NCBI GenBank assembly: GCA_964608915.1
Contig: CAZSQA010000008.1
Location: 124,001-188,000, forward strand
Length of the DNA stretch: 64,000 nt
Origin: QWQI01 sp964608915
Lineage (GTDB): Bacteria > Planctomycetota > Planctomycetia > Isosphaerales > Isosphaeraceae
Direction: 5' to 3'
The notes below the pieces were generated by a model that saw only the letters and a program-made list of their open reading frames with translations, had not been told where the DNA came from and did no database searches. Of this stretch, positions 24,617 to 33,955 are shown piece by piece; position 1 is the stretch's first letter, and the number at the start of each line of letters is the position of its first letter. The translations under genes were made by a program, and so were the position numbers.

Positions 24617-27600
24617 ATGACGAACCGACGACAGATTTCCGATCTTCGATCCATCTTTCGCCGCTCGATTCGAATCGCAGCGACTGCGACTTTGCTTGCG
24701 AATCAGCCTGGTATGCTCAATGCAAGCGACGACTCTTTCTTCGAAACGAAAATCCGGCCGGTGCTCGCGGCGAAGTGTTTAGGCTGCCACGGATCAGCGA
24801 AGCAGACTTCCGGCCTTCGGCTCGACAGCCGTGAGGCGATGATCGCCGGCGGCGACGCCGGACCCGTATTGGAACCGGGCAAGAAGGCTGAGAGCCTGCT
24901 CTATCAGGCGGCATCGCACTCGGGCGACGCATCGAAAATGCCTCCCAAAAACTCCAAAACCGAGCCGATGACGGCCGACGAAGTGGCGGCACTCGGGCAA
25001 TGGATCGACCAAGGCGCGCACTGGCCAGCGACGAAGCCAGCCAGCGTGGCGGATCGGGCTGGCGAAGATTCTGCGAAAAAGCACTGGGCGTTCCGGAAAA
25101 TCGAGAAGCCGGCCGTGCCGGTCGTATCGGACGCGGCATGGCAGGCGAACCCGATCGACGCATTCATCGCTGACCGGCTTGCGAAATCCGGCGTGATGCC
25201 TTCGGCGCTTGCGGATCGCCAGACGCTGATCCGGCGGCTGACGTTCGACCTGACGGGCCTGCCGCCGACGGCCGATGAGATTCGCAACTTCGTGAACGAC
25301 CCGGCGACGGACGAAATCGCGACGGAAACGGTTGTCGACCGCCTGCTGACCAGCCCACACTTCGGCGAGCGCATCGGCCGCCACTGGCTGGATCTGGCCC
25401 GCTATTCCGACACGAAGGGCTATGTGTTTCAGGAAGATCGGCGCTATCCTTTCGCTTACACTTACCGGGATTACGTCATCCGGTCGTTTAATGGCGATCT
25501 TCCCTACGACCGGTTCGTGACGGATCAGCTCGCTGCCGACAAACTGCCCCCGGGCCCCGACAATTCGAACCTGGCCGCGATGGGGTATCTGACGGTCGGT
25601 CGGCGGTTCCTCAACAACCAGCACGATATCATCGATGACCGGATTGACCTGGTCGGGCGTAGTCTCATGGGCCTGACGATCGCCTGTGCCCGCTGCCATG
25701 ACCACAAATACGACCCGATTCCATCTGCTGATTATTACTCGCTTTACGGCGTATTCGCGTCGAGTTCCGAGCCGAAGGAAGGGCCGATTCTGGAATCGCC
25801 CGGACAATCGGCGAAGCGGGCCGAATTCGAAAAGGCGATCGGCAAGGCCAAGGCGGATGTCGACGGTTTTCTGGCCAAGAAAGTCGAAGAATACGCAAAA
25901 GAATCCCGTGCGAACGGTGCCCGCTATCTTGCAGCCGCGGCGGACTTGAACTTCGAGATCATGGGCCGGGGCGGAAAGGTGGACGAAACGGCCCAGAAGC
26001 TGAAACTGAAACCGACTCTGATCCGCTTCATCGGCGGCCGCTGGGCTGCGGCGCTGAAGGACAACAAGCCTGATGTGGCTGCCGCACTCATTCCCTGGCG
26101 CGATCTGGCGAATCTCAAGCCGGAAGAATTCGCGAAAGTCGCAGTAGAGAAGATCACGGCTTATGCGTCGGGGAATGTGCCCCCTGCCCTGGCGAAGACG
26201 CTTGCGGAGAAGAATCCGAAATCTCGTGACGAACTCGCGGCAGCCTATTTCGCGGCATTCGCCGCAGCCAAACCGTCTCAAGGCGAGCCAGCGGAGAAAG
26301 ACAAACCGCTGGTGGGGCTCTTCGAGGGCGAAAACGGTCTGTTCCGGTTCGAGCCGGCGAACGTCGAGCGGATCGTCGACCGGGCCGAACGTAATTCGCT
26401 CAGGGAACTTCAGAAAAAGGTCGACTCGATCAACGCGACCCATCCTGGCGCACCGGTACGGGCGATGGTTCTCAACGACAATCCGACGCCAGCCGAGCCG
26501 GTCGTGTTCCTGAGGGGCAACCCTGGTCGGCCAGGCAAAAAAGTGCCGAGGCAGTTTCTGGAAGTCGTGGCCGGACCGAATCGTAAGCCATTCATCGACG
26601 GTAGCGGGCGTCTCGAAATGGCCCGGTCGATCGCTTCGACGGACAACCCGCTGACGGCCCGGGTCTGGGTCAACCGGCTCTGGATGTACATGATCGGCAA
26701 GCCGCTGGTGGAATCGCCCTCGGATTTCGGCACCCGCAGCGACCCGCCGAGCCATCCGGAGCTTCTGGACTGGCTGGCGTACTCATTCATGCACGACGAC
26801 GGCTGGCGCACCAAAGCGGCGATCAAACGTCTCGTGATGTCCCGCACATATCGGCAAAGTTCGGCTGCGCGCGCCGATGCCGAATCGAAAGACCCGGAAA
26901 ATCGCCTGGTGCACCGGGCGAACCGGAAACGGCTGGAACTTGAGCCGATGCGTGACGCGATCCTGGCTGTCTCCGGCCGGCTTGACGGCTCCGTCTACGG
27001 CCCGAGCGTGGACGTGACCGTGCCCCCGTTTTCGCCGAAGCGGTCGATCTATGCCATGATCGAACGGCAAAATCTGGACTCGTTCTTCCGCACGTTCGAT
27101 TTCGCTGGCCCGGACGCGACCAGCCCGCGCCGGTTCGTGACGACCGTGCCGCAACAGGCCCTCTTTCTGATGAACCATCCTTTCGTTCAGGAAGAAGCCC
27201 GGCGGTTCGCCGAACGTTTCGAGAGCGATTTGGCCAAATCTCCGGCTCAGGGGATCGAAGCCATGGCCATCGCGGCCTGGGGCCGGGGAATGACCCCGGC
27301 GGAGAAGACCGCGGCCATTGCGTTTCTTCAGTCAGGGGCTGCTGAGATCGCCGCGACGGGATCTCGTCCATGGACGTACGGCTTCGGCGAAGTCGACGCC
27401 AAATCGGGCAAGGTCTTGAACTTTCTCAAATATCCCAAGTTCACAGGCACGGCATGGCAATTCGGGGATTCGATCCCTCACCCGATCGGATCTTTCAATC
27501 ATCTGACGGCAGATGGCGGCCATGTCGGGCCGACTCCGAAAACGGCGGCGATTCGGCGGTGGACGGCACCGGAGACGATGGCTATCGATATCTCGGGCGA

Positions 27601-27952
27601 ACTGCGACACGCTTCGGATCAGGGCGACGGAGTCCGTGGCTTCGTCGTGAGCAGCCGCCAGGGCATTCTGGCGACGGCTTCAGCGAAGAACAGCGGATCG
27701 AAGATCGAACTTCAGGGTATCAAGGTCGAGCCGGGTGAAACGATCGACTTCGTCGTCGACTGCGGGCCCGCGGGCGATCAGTCGTTCGACAGTTTCGGCT
27801 GGAGCCCGGCGATCCAGCGGCAGGACGCTCCAGGAATCGCCTGGAACGCCGCCAGCGATTTCGGTGACCTGGCCAGCTTCGTTCCGATGAACGCCCGCGC
27901 GCGACTGGCGCAGGCGATGCTCTTGTCCAATGCGTTTCTGTACGTCGATTGA
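24617..27952 (+). CDS. PSCyt1/DUF1549/DUF1553 planctomycete cytochrome-type protein
   Basis: A 1111-residue exported protein of the planctomycete family with PSCyt1 (heme c motif C54-x2-C57-H58 in CLGCHG), then DUF1549 (about residues 155-370, including RLTFDLTGLPPTADEI and GERIGRHWLDLARYSDT), and DUF1553 (about 680-930, including ARVWVNRLWMYMIGKPLVES and RTYRQSS). A beta-sandwich-like module is inserted before the last 50 residues (WTYGFGEVDAKSGKVLNFLK to FDSFGW), and the chain then closes with the DUF1553 ending RLAQAMLLSNAFLYVD. A signal peptide precedes residue 35. These proteins are abundant in the phylum and always accompany a DUF1501 partner; proposed roles are in polysaccharide or sulfatide breakdown with electron transfer, but none is shown. 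ATG 24617 is the first start before the signal peptide. The DUF1501 partner follows after 19 bp. Confidence 0.95.
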   Translation: MTNRRQISDLRSIFRRSIRIAATATLLANQPGMLNASDDSFFETKIRPVLAAKCLGCHGSAKQTSGLRLDSREAMIAGGDAGPVLEPGKKAESLLYQAASHSGDASKMPPKNSKTEPMTADEVAALGQWIDQGAHWPATKPASVADRAGEDSAKKHWAFRKIEKPAVPVVSDAAWQANPIDAFIADRLAKSGVMPSALADRQTLIRRLTFDLTGLPPTADEIRNFVNDPATDEIATETVVDRLLTSPHFGERIGRHWLDLARYSDTKGYVFQEDRRYPFAYTYRDYVIRSFNGDLPYDRFVTDQLAADKLPPGPDNSNLAAMGYLTVGRRFLNNQHDIIDDRIDLVGRSLMGLTIACARCHDHKYDPIPSADYYSLYGVFASSSEPKEGPILESPGQSAKRAEFEKAIGKAKADVDGFLAKKVEEYAKESRANGARYLAAAADLNFEIMGRGGKVDETAQKLKLKPTLIRFIGGRWAAALKDNKPDVAAALIPWRDLANLKPEEFAKVAVEKITAYASGNVPPALAKTLAEKNPKSRDELAAAYFAAFAAAKPSQGEPAEKDKPLVGLFEGENGLFRFEPANVERIVDRAERNSLRELQKKVDSINATHPGAPVRAMVLNDNPTPAEPVVFLRGNPGRPGKKVPRQFLEVVAGPNRKPFIDGSGRLEMARSIASTDNPLTARVWVNRLWMYMIGKPLVESPSDFGTRSDPPSHPELLDWLAYSFMHDDGWRTKAAIKRLVMSRTYRQSSAARADAESKDPENRLVHRANRKRLELEPMRDAILAVSGRLDGSVYGPSVDVTVPPFSPKRSIYAMIERQNLDSFFRTFDFAGPDATSPRRFVTTVPQQALFLMNHPFVQEEARRFAERFESDLAKSPAQGIEAMAIAAWGRGMTPAEKTAAIAFLQSGAAEIAATGSRPWTYGFGEVDAKSGKVLNFLKYPKFTGTAWQFGDSIPHPIGSFNHLTADGGHVGPTPKTAAIRRWTAPETMAIDISGELRHASDQGDGVRGFVVSSRQGILATASAKNSGSKIELQGIKVEPGETIDFVVDCGPAGDQSFDSFGWSPAIQRQDAPGIAWNAASDFGDLASFVPMNARARLAQAMLLSNAFLYVD

Positions 27953-27971
27953 ATCAGGGGAACATCCTTCC

Positions 27972-29483
27972 ATGTCCATTTACGAACACGCAATCGACCC
28001 GACTCGCATTCCTTCGACCCGCCGCGAATGGCTGAACCGAACAGGCACGGGGCTCGGTTCCCTCGCCCTGGGCATGATGTTTCAGGAGCAGGGCCTGCTC
28101 GCAGCCGATTCGACTGGCGGTGCGGCGGCGAAAAAGGGACTGGATATCGGTGCCGGAGACGTACTCTCGTCGGGCATCAATCCGCTTTCTCCGAAAGCGC
28201 CGCAATTCGCTCCCCGGGCGAAGCGCATGATCCACATCTTCGCCAACGGCGGCCCGAGCCACGTCGATACGTTCGACCGCAAACAGAAGCTGCAGGAATA
28301 CTCGGGCAAAACGCTGCCGAACCCGAACCTGCCGACGGAGCGGCGCACCGGCGCCGCGCTGGGTTCGCCCTTCAAGTGGTCTCGCTATGGCGAAAGCGGG
28401 ATGGAAATCAGCGATCTCTTCGAAAATCTCGGCAAAAAATGTGCCGATGAGCTGTGCGTCATCCGATCCATGCGGGCCGACGTACCGAATCATGAGCCGT
28501 CGCTGTTGCTGATGAACTGCGGCGATGCCCGTCTGCCCCGCCCCAGCATGGGTTCCTGGCTGCTTTACGGTCTGGGGACGGAAAACCAGAACTTGCCTGG
28601 TTTCGTGGTCATGTGCCCTGGTGGATATCCGATTCAGGAAAGCCAGAACTGGCAGTCGGCATTCCTGCCCGGGATCTATCAGGGCACGTACATCGACACG
28701 AAAAACACAGCGATCGAAAAGCTCATCGCGAATATCCGCAACAAAAGCGTTTCGCAGACTCAACAGGCGGAACAGCTGGATCTTTTGCGTGCCTTCAACG
28801 CCGATCATGCCGAAAAGCGGGCCCATGAAGCCGCCCTGGAAGCTCGAATCCAGTCGTTCGAACTGGCCTTCCGGATGCAAACGGAAGCCGCCGAGGCGTT
28901 CGACACGACGCGTGAACCGAAGCACATTCAGGAAATGTACGGACCTGGCACCCAGGCGCGGCAATATCTGACAGCCCGGCGGCTGCTGGAACGGGGCGTA
29001 AGATACGTGCAGGTCTGGCATGGCGAAGGTCAGCCGTGGGACAACCACGACGACCTGGAATCAGGCCACCGGCGGTTGGCGAAAGAGTCGGATCAGGGGC
29101 TGGCGGCACTGATCGTCGACCTGAAACAGCGGGGCATGCTGGAAGACACGCTGGTCGTCTGGGGCGGCGAGTTCGGCCGGACACCGACCGTCGAAATGCC
29201 CACGCCGGGTGCCAATGCCGGCAAGATGAACGGCCGCGACCATAATCACCACGGCTTCACCATGTGGGTGGCCGGTGGCGGAATCCGCAAGGGATACGTG
29301 CATGGCGCGACCGATGAATTCGGATTCCAGGCCGTGGACAAGCCCGTCCACGTGCATGATCTGCACGCCACGCTTCTGAAGCTTCTCGGATTCGATCACG
29401 AGAAGTTCACGTATCGCTATGCCGGCCGCGACTTCCGTCTAACGGACGTTCACGGCAATGTCGTTCAGGAATTGATCGGCTAA
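27972..29483 (+). CDS. DUF1501 domain protein
   Basis: A 503-residue exported protein of the DUF1501 family, related to sulfatase/alkaline phosphatase folds and always paired with DUF1553 proteins in planctomycetes. An N-terminal arginine-containing hydrophobic signal (TRREWLNRTGTGLGSLALGM) precedes the domain. Landmarks are RMIHIFANGGPSHVDTFD near residue 78, GSPFKWSRYGESGMEISDLF, MGSWLLYGLGTENQNLPGFV, and the C-terminal GGEFGRTPTVE and RDHNHHGFTMWVAGGG. The latter contain residues that resemble a metal site. It lies 19 bp after the DUF1553 gene, so it is in the same operon. Its stop overlaps by 4 bp with the convergent MATE gene (29480-29483). Confidence 0.95.
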   Translation: MSIYEHAIDPTRIPSTRREWLNRTGTGLGSLALGMMFQEQGLLAADSTGGAAAKKGLDIGAGDVLSSGINPLSPKAPQFAPRAKRMIHIFANGGPSHVDTFDRKQKLQEYSGKTLPNPNLPTERRTGAALGSPFKWSRYGESGMEISDLFENLGKKCADELCVIRSMRADVPNHEPSLLLMNCGDARLPRPSMGSWLLYGLGTENQNLPGFVVMCPGGYPIQESQNWQSAFLPGIYQGTYIDTKNTAIEKLIANIRNKSVSQTQQAEQLDLLRAFNADHAEKRAHEAALEARIQSFELAFRMQTEAAEAFDTTREPKHIQEMYGPGTQARQYLTARRLLERGVRYVQVWHGEGQPWDNHDDLESGHRRLAKESDQGLAALIVDLKQRGMLEDTLVVWGGEFGRTPTVEMPTPGANAGKMNGRDHNHHGFTMWVAGGGIRKGYVHGATDEFGFQAVDKPVHVHDLHATLLKLLGFDHEKFTYRYAGRDFRLTDVHGNVVQELIG

Positions 29484-30877
29484 TCGGCTGAGCCTGAAAC
29501 GCCCGAGGTAGTTCGAATCCTTTTCGATGCCCGCGCCCAGGCGACGAGCAACACCGAACCCGCGACGATCAGGCCTGTCGAAAGACCGATCCAGATTCCG
29601 CGCACTTCCATATCGGCCGAAAACGCCAGCCAGATACCGATAGGCAAACCGATCAGCCAGTGCGCGACCAGGTTGCAGATAGCCGGAGTGCGCGTATCGC
29701 CCAGGCCCCTCAGTGCGCCAGTGGTGACGGCCTGGAGTCCGTCACAGATCTGAAAGATGGCAGCGAGTGCCAGTAAGGAAACGCCCGCTGCGATAATCCG
29801 GGCATCGTCGGTGAAGAAATCCATGAGATTCTCGGGGATGGTCACGAACGTGAACGCCAGGGCGATCATGATCCCCACAGCCAGCATGATCGCCGACCAG
29901 CCGGCGCGGGTGGCCGCCAGCCGCTCCCGAGCGCCGACGGCATGCCCGACCCGCACGGCCGCGGCCGTGGCGATGCCCAGCGGAATCATGAACGTCAGGC
30001 TCGAAATGTTGAGAACGATCTGGTGGGCCGCGAGAGAAATGGGCGACATTCTGCCGACGAGAGCACCCGAAAGGCTGAAAATGCCGACTTCGAGCGTGAT
30101 CTGTGCCGCGGCCGGGAAACCCAGGCGAAACAGGTTCGAAAGATCCTTTCGACTGACCGATTTCCACCAGCCTGCTTCGAACGTAGACTCGTGTGATATG
30201 CGTACGACGAGAAAAAGCCCTGCGGCCAGAAACGCACGGGAAATCACCGTCGACCAGGCCGAACCGACGACGCCGAGGGCCGGCATGCCCAGTTTGCCGT
30301 TGATGAGAACCCAGTTCCCGAAGATGTTGATGAGATTGGCGGCGAGAATCACGGCCATCACGGGCCGGACGGACCCAACCGACTGGAGGAAGCGGCGAAA
30401 AGCCGCGAAAACCAGCAGCGGGCCGGTGCCCCAGGTGACGACCTTCATGTACGCGCTGGCCTGCCTGCCGACTTCAGGGTTCAGTCCCCAGCGATCGGCC
30501 GTCAGCAAAAAAAACGCGAAAACCAGCATCAGAACGGGCGTGAGTACGATCGACATCACGAGCCCCGTACGCAGCCACTGTCTGGCGGCCGGGATATCTC
30601 CAGAGCCGAACGCGTGCGATACGAGCGTGTCCAGCCCAAGCATCAGGCCCATGCCGAAAATGGCGAACGTAAAATAGACATTGCCGCCGATGCCGGTGGC
30701 GCCGATCGCTTCGGGGCCGAGATGCGATACGAGGAGCGTGTCGGCCACGCCCATCGCCATCCAGCCGATTTCCGCGACGATGACCGGCAGGGCCAGCTTG
30801 AGGGTGTGACGGACTTCCGTGCCCCAGCCGGCAGCGACTGGCGATTTTTCGATGTCCTGTGCCTGCGGTGATGTCAT
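29480..30877 (-). CDS. MATE family efflux transporter
   Basis: A 465-residue inner-membrane protein with twelve predicted helices and internal two-fold similarity, typical of Na+- or H+-coupled multidrug and toxin extrusion transporters. It opens with EVRHTLKLALPVIVAEIGWM, followed by the DTLLVSHLGPEAIGATG motif. The second half repeats the pattern (LSGALVGRMSPISLAAHQIV) and has GLGDTRTPAICNLVAHWLIG. It is the last gene of a four-gene minus-strand operon. Its ATG overlaps the stop of the PhzF gene by 4 bp (30874-30877). The exported compound is unknown, but the coupling to PhzF and a PLP enzyme suggests an amino-acid-derived metabolite or a toxic intermediate. Confidence 0.95.
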   Translation of the reverse strand: MTSPQAQDIEKSPVAAGWGTEVRHTLKLALPVIVAEIGWMAMGVADTLLVSHLGPEAIGATGIGGNVYFTFAIFGMGLMLGLDTLVSHAFGSGDIPAARQWLRTGLVMSIVLTPVLMLVFAFFLLTADRWGLNPEVGRQASAYMKVVTWGTGPLLVFAAFRRFLQSVGSVRPVMAVILAANLINIFGNWVLINGKLGMPALGVVGSAWSTVISRAFLAAGLFLVVRISHESTFEAGWWKSVSRKDLSNLFRLGFPAAAQITLEVGIFSLSGALVGRMSPISLAAHQIVLNISSLTFMIPLGIATAAAVRVGHAVGARERLAATRAGWSAIMLAVGIMIALAFTFVTIPENLMDFFTDDARIIAAGVSLLALAAIFQICDGLQAVTTGALRGLGDTRTPAICNLVAHWLIGLPIGIWLAFSADMEVRGIWIGLSTGLIVAGSVLLVAWARASKRIRTTSGVSGSAD

Positions 30878-31737
30878 GCGTTAGCTGCTCGTTCGCCCGA
30901 TTCGTTCCAGGCGTCCTGGGACATGCGTCCCTCGCAAATGACGATCGCCTTGCCGCCGAGTTCGACTCGATTTCCCTTGCGTTCGACGTGTACAAGACCG
31001 CCGCGGCGAGAAGCCTGAAAGCCCGTGAGCCGGTCCCGGCCGAATCGGTCCGACCAGAATGGAGCCAGAGCACAATGCGCCGAACCAGTCACGGGATCTT
31101 CGTCGATTCCGGATGCCGGCGCGAAAAAGCGGGATACGAAGTCGTAAGCCACGGTCGTATCGAGTCCTTGTGTCATCGAGGCGGTCACGATCACGCCCCG
31201 GGCATGGATTTTTCCCAGTCGCACAAAATCGGGCGACAGGGACCGCACGAGTGACTCGTCCGCCAGTTCCACAAGATAATCGAACTTGTTACGGCCGACG
31301 AACCGGACCGCTTCGGACGTGAGACCGAGCGATTCGATCAGGCCATCCGGCGGCGAAACGGCTTCGACAAGAGTCTGCGGAAAGTCGAGGACGATCCGGT
31401 CGTCGGCCTTCGACCATTTGGCCGTCAATTCGCCGCTTCGGGTGTGAAACGTCAGCGTTCGATCCGGATGTGCGGCACCGGTGTACCAGAGAGCTTTCGC
31501 AGTCGCCAGCGTGGCGTGACCGCACAGGTCGACTTCGACCATGGGCGTGAACCAGCGAAGGTCGAAATCGTCGCCCCTGGGGCAGACGAAAGCCGTCTCG
31601 GAGAGATTCATTTCCGCCGCGACGGCCTGCATCCAGACGGCGTCGCGGAGCGTGTCCATGAGGCACACGGCCGCGGGATTACCGGAAAACGGGCGATGGC
31701 AGAAAGCGTCGACAAAAATCAGCTTTGGCTCAGCCAT
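30874..31737 (-). CDS. PhzF family isomerase/epimerase
   Basis: A 287-residue PhzF-fold protein (diaminopimelate epimerase-like, two lobes). The catalytic Glu47 lies in EMNLSETAFVCP. The FSGNPAAVCLM start and the second-lobe glycine motifs GHATLATAKAL and GIDEDPVTGSAHCALAPFW are present. True PhzF isomerises dihydro-hydroxyanthranilate in phenazine synthesis; no other phenazine gene is here, and most family members act on other small acids. Its start overlaps the PLP-enzyme stop by 8 bp (31730-31737), and its stop overlaps the MATE start by 4 bp, so it is translationally coupled on both sides. Confidence 0.93.
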   Translation of the reverse strand: MAEPKLIFVDAFCHRPFSGNPAAVCLMDTLRDAVWMQAVAAEMNLSETAFVCPRGDDFDLRWFTPMVEVDLCGHATLATAKALWYTGAAHPDRTLTFHTRSGELTAKWSKADDRIVLDFPQTLVEAVSPPDGLIESLGLTSEAVRFVGRNKFDYLVELADESLVRSLSPDFVRLGKIHARGVIVTASMTQGLDTTVAYDFVSRFFAPASGIDEDPVTGSAHCALAPFWSDRFGRDRLTGFQASRRGGLVHVERKGNRVELGGKAIVICEGRMSQDAWNESGERAANA

Positions 31738-32752
31738 TCGAAGCCTCGGGGGCCTGGTCCACGAATTTTCTCCTCAAGGCGTCGAAAATGGGGTCGAGAT
31801 CGACGTTGCCGCCGGTGATGACGATGCCGACCCGCTTGCCGGCGACGTCGATTTTTCGGTGGTGAATCGGTGCGACGGGCACGGCGCAGGAAGGCTCGAT
31901 GATGATCTTGAACCGCTCCCAGACAAGCCTCATCGAAGCCAGCGTTTCCGCCTCGGTCGCCGAAACGACTTGATCGACGAACCGGCTGAGCACTGCGAAC
32001 GTTTTCGGTGCCAGGCTGGTTCGCAGTCCATCGGCCATGGTCTTCGGATCGCCGGAAGGGAGGATCCTGCCGGCTTCGAGCGACCGGGCGGCATCGTCGG
32101 CGGCAGCCGGTTCCACGCCGATGACTTTCGTGGACGGCGAAACGGCTTTGACGGCGATCGCCGTGCCGCTGGCCAGCCCGCCGCCCCCGATGGGCACGAC
32201 GACATAATCGAGCGGCCCGGCCTGTTCGAGCAATTCGAGGGCGGCAGTGCCCTGCCCGGCGATCACGCGCCAGTCGTCGAACGGATGCACCAGTTCATAA
32301 CCGTGCTTTGCGATCTCGGCGGCCACGGCGGCTTCTCGCGCCGCCAGAGTCGGTTCGCAGAGCACGACCCTGGCACCGAACGCCTCGGTGGCTCGCAGTT
32401 TCACCAGGGGTGCGGTGCGGGGCATGATGACGCAAACGGGCACACCGGCCAGTTGCCCTGCTCTGGCCAGGGCCTGGCCATGATTGCCCGAACTGTGCGT
32501 GACTACGCCGGCTTCGCGGGCGGCATCGTCCAGCGAAAGCACGGCGTTCATCGCGCCGCGGAACTTGAAGGCACCGACTTTCTGGAAGTTTTCGCACTTG
32601 AGGAAAACTTCGGCCCCGGCTGGCTCATTGAGCGATCGGCTCGAAAGCACCGGTGTGCGCTCGATGAAGGGCCCGATCCGTTCGGCCGCGGCCTGGATCG
32701 TCTCGAGCGTCACCGGGATTTCAGGGGAGATGTCTTTCGATCCTGCCGTCAT
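31730..32752 (-). CDS. Threonine/serine dehydratase-like PLP enzyme
   Basis: A 340-residue fold-type II pyridoxal-phosphate enzyme of the threonine deaminase/serine racemase group; cytoplasmic. The PLP lysine is in the VGAFKFRGAMNAV motif. The SSGNHGQALA substrate loop and the phosphate-binding glycine loop PIGGGGLASGTA are intact, and the C-terminus has VITGGNVDLDPI. It would deaminate threonine or serine to an oxo acid plus ammonia, or racemise serine; there is no regulatory ACT domain. ATG 32752 overlaps the stop of the NIPSNAP gene by 4 bp. It is the second gene of the NIPSNAP-PLP-PhzF-MATE operon. Confidence 0.92.
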   Translation of the reverse strand: MTAGSKDISPEIPVTLETIQAAAERIGPFIERTPVLSSRSLNEPAGAEVFLKCENFQKVGAFKFRGAMNAVLSLDDAAREAGVVTHSSGNHGQALARAGQLAGVPVCVIMPRTAPLVKLRATEAFGARVVLCEPTLAAREAAVAAEIAKHGYELVHPFDDWRVIAGQGTAALELLEQAGPLDYVVVPIGGGGLASGTAIAVKAVSPSTKVIGVEPAAADDAARSLEAGRILPSGDPKTMADGLRTSLAPKTFAVLSRFVDQVVSATEAETLASMRLVWERFKIIIEPSCAVPVAPIHHRKIDVAGKRVGIVITGGNVDLDPIFDALRRKFVDQAPEASNG

Positions 32753-33159
32753 TTGATCGGACTGTAGTCGAGGCTGTTGAGGAAGACGCTTTCGACCTTG
32801 GTGACGATCTTGCCGTTCTTTTCGCTGGCTTCGCGGGCTTTCTTCCACTCAGGATCAGCGCCAAAGGCCTTCCAGGATTCGGCGGCAGCCTCGCGGCTCG
32901 GATATGCCAGGATATAGACCATCTTCTCACCCTTGCCCGATTTTTCGTCGACCGGCTCCCAGAAACCGACGAGCTCAATACCGTGTTTCTGGAACAGGGC
33001 GCACGTATGCTCGCGGAACCGCTTGTGCAGATCGTCCATTTTTCCAGGCGCGGTGTAATACGTCCGCATTTCGAAGACTTTGCCGGGTGCATCCGCGGCG
33101 GATGCCGCGATGGAAGTCATGGCGAACAGCGCAATCAGTCGAACGTAAATTCCACGCAT
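32749..33159 (-). CDS. Exported NIPSNAP family protein
   Basis: A 136-residue protein with a signal peptide (residues 1-22, VRLIALFAMTSIAASAADA) and one NIPSNAP ferredoxin-like domain: FEMRTYYTAPGKMDDLHKRF, the HGIELVGFWEP strand and a MVYILAYPSREAAAESWKAF segment. NIPSNAP proteins are dimeric alpha-beta barrel proteins of unclear function, frequent as exported proteins in planctomycetes. GGGGGAGA stands about nine bases before the ATG. It leads the operon and overlaps the next gene by 4 bp, yet it is the only exported soluble member. Confidence 0.92.
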   Translation of the reverse strand: MRGIYVRLIALFAMTSIAASAADAPGKVFEMRTYYTAPGKMDDLHKRFREHTCALFQKHGIELVGFWEPVDEKSGKGEKMVYILAYPSREAAAESWKAFGADPEWKKAREASEKNGKIVTKVESVFLNSLDYSPIK

Positions 33160-33523
33160 TTTCGATCATCTCCCCCTGGTACGGATCCACGAGAACGTCG
33201 GAGTCTTCCGTGCATCGAGCAAGGCACATCGCCGAATCGAGCTCGAACGTGTCATTCTCTCGATTCACTTATAACGGCTCAGTCGGAGCACGTTCAACCC
33301 GCAGATGCCGCCTTTCTTGCCCGAGCTTGCGCTGAGGATCGAATATCGTGTCGACAGAGCCTTTTTTTCGGTCAATCGATTACGGCCATAGCTGGTGAGT
33401 AATTCTCTGAACTTGCACGAAGGCATGTGTATAATTCCGTTTCGTTCATCGTACTGTCGATGTTCGGAATCGAGGCTGTACCGCATTCCACGGACGGCCG
33501 GACTTTTTGGAGTGTCGAGAAAC
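33160..33523. other. Intergenic region between NIPSNAP operon and ferredoxin gene
   Basis: About 360 bp without a convincing gene. It contains the ribosome site of the minus-strand NIPSNAP gene and a perfect TATAAT hexamer at 33430-33435 upstream of the ferredoxin. Open frames crossing it have no domain features. Confidence 0.55.
33430..33435 (+). promoter_or_regulatory. Candidate -10 element of the ferredoxin gene
   Basis: A perfect TATAAT about 90 bp before the ATG at 33524. No good -35 stands at 16-18 bp; TTGCAC at 33413-33418 is too close (11 bp). The assignment is therefore weak. Confidence 0.35.
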
Positions 33524-33847
33524 ATGCCTAAGGTTACGATCGAAAATGGCCCTTCCGTAGAAGTCGGGGAAGGAACGAAGCTGGTTCTGGCGATCGAGGA
33601 CGCCGGGTGCGACATTCTGCACCGGTGCGGCGGCAATTCCCGCTGCACGACCTGCCGAGTCGAGGTGATCGAAGGAGACGCCGGACCGATCGAATCACTT
33701 GAGGCCGAAAGGATCGGCCGCGAGGCCGACTGGCCCGCGAATCGCCGGCTGAGCTGCCAGGTGCGCGTCCAAGGCGATTTGACCGTGAAAGTGCTTTCCA
33801 CTGCGACATCTTCAGGGATGCCAGCCGGGCCGCGGCCGATCGACTGA
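33524..33847 (+). CDS. 2Fe-2S ferredoxin (adrenodoxin/ISC-type cysteine spacing)
   Basis: A 107-residue soluble electron carrier. Four cysteines fit the adrenodoxin-like ligand spacing: Cys35-x5-Cys41-x2-Cys44 in CGGNSRCTTC and Cys78 in LSCQVRV. An extra Cys29 is nearby. The beta-grasp pattern is clear (PKVTIENGPSVEVGEGTKLV at the start). The partner reductase and acceptor are unknown; no redox operon adjoins it. ATG 33524 is the start of the conserved fold; upstream in-frame codons have no ferredoxin character. It has its own probable promoter, and the GH2 gene starts 108 bp downstream. Confidence 0.93.
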   Translation: MPKVTIENGPSVEVGEGTKLVLAIEDAGCDILHRCGGNSRCTTCRVEVIEGDAGPIESLEAERIGREADWPANRRLSCQVRVQGDLTVKVLSTATSSGMPAGPRPID

Positions 33848-33955
33848 CGCAAACTTCACGACGCGCGTATGAGAGCCTTGCGATTCATCCCGTTCCGGAA
33901 TCCCGGACCGGGATGTCGTTCGCGGCAGAACAGTCAGAACGGGAGAACGACGACC

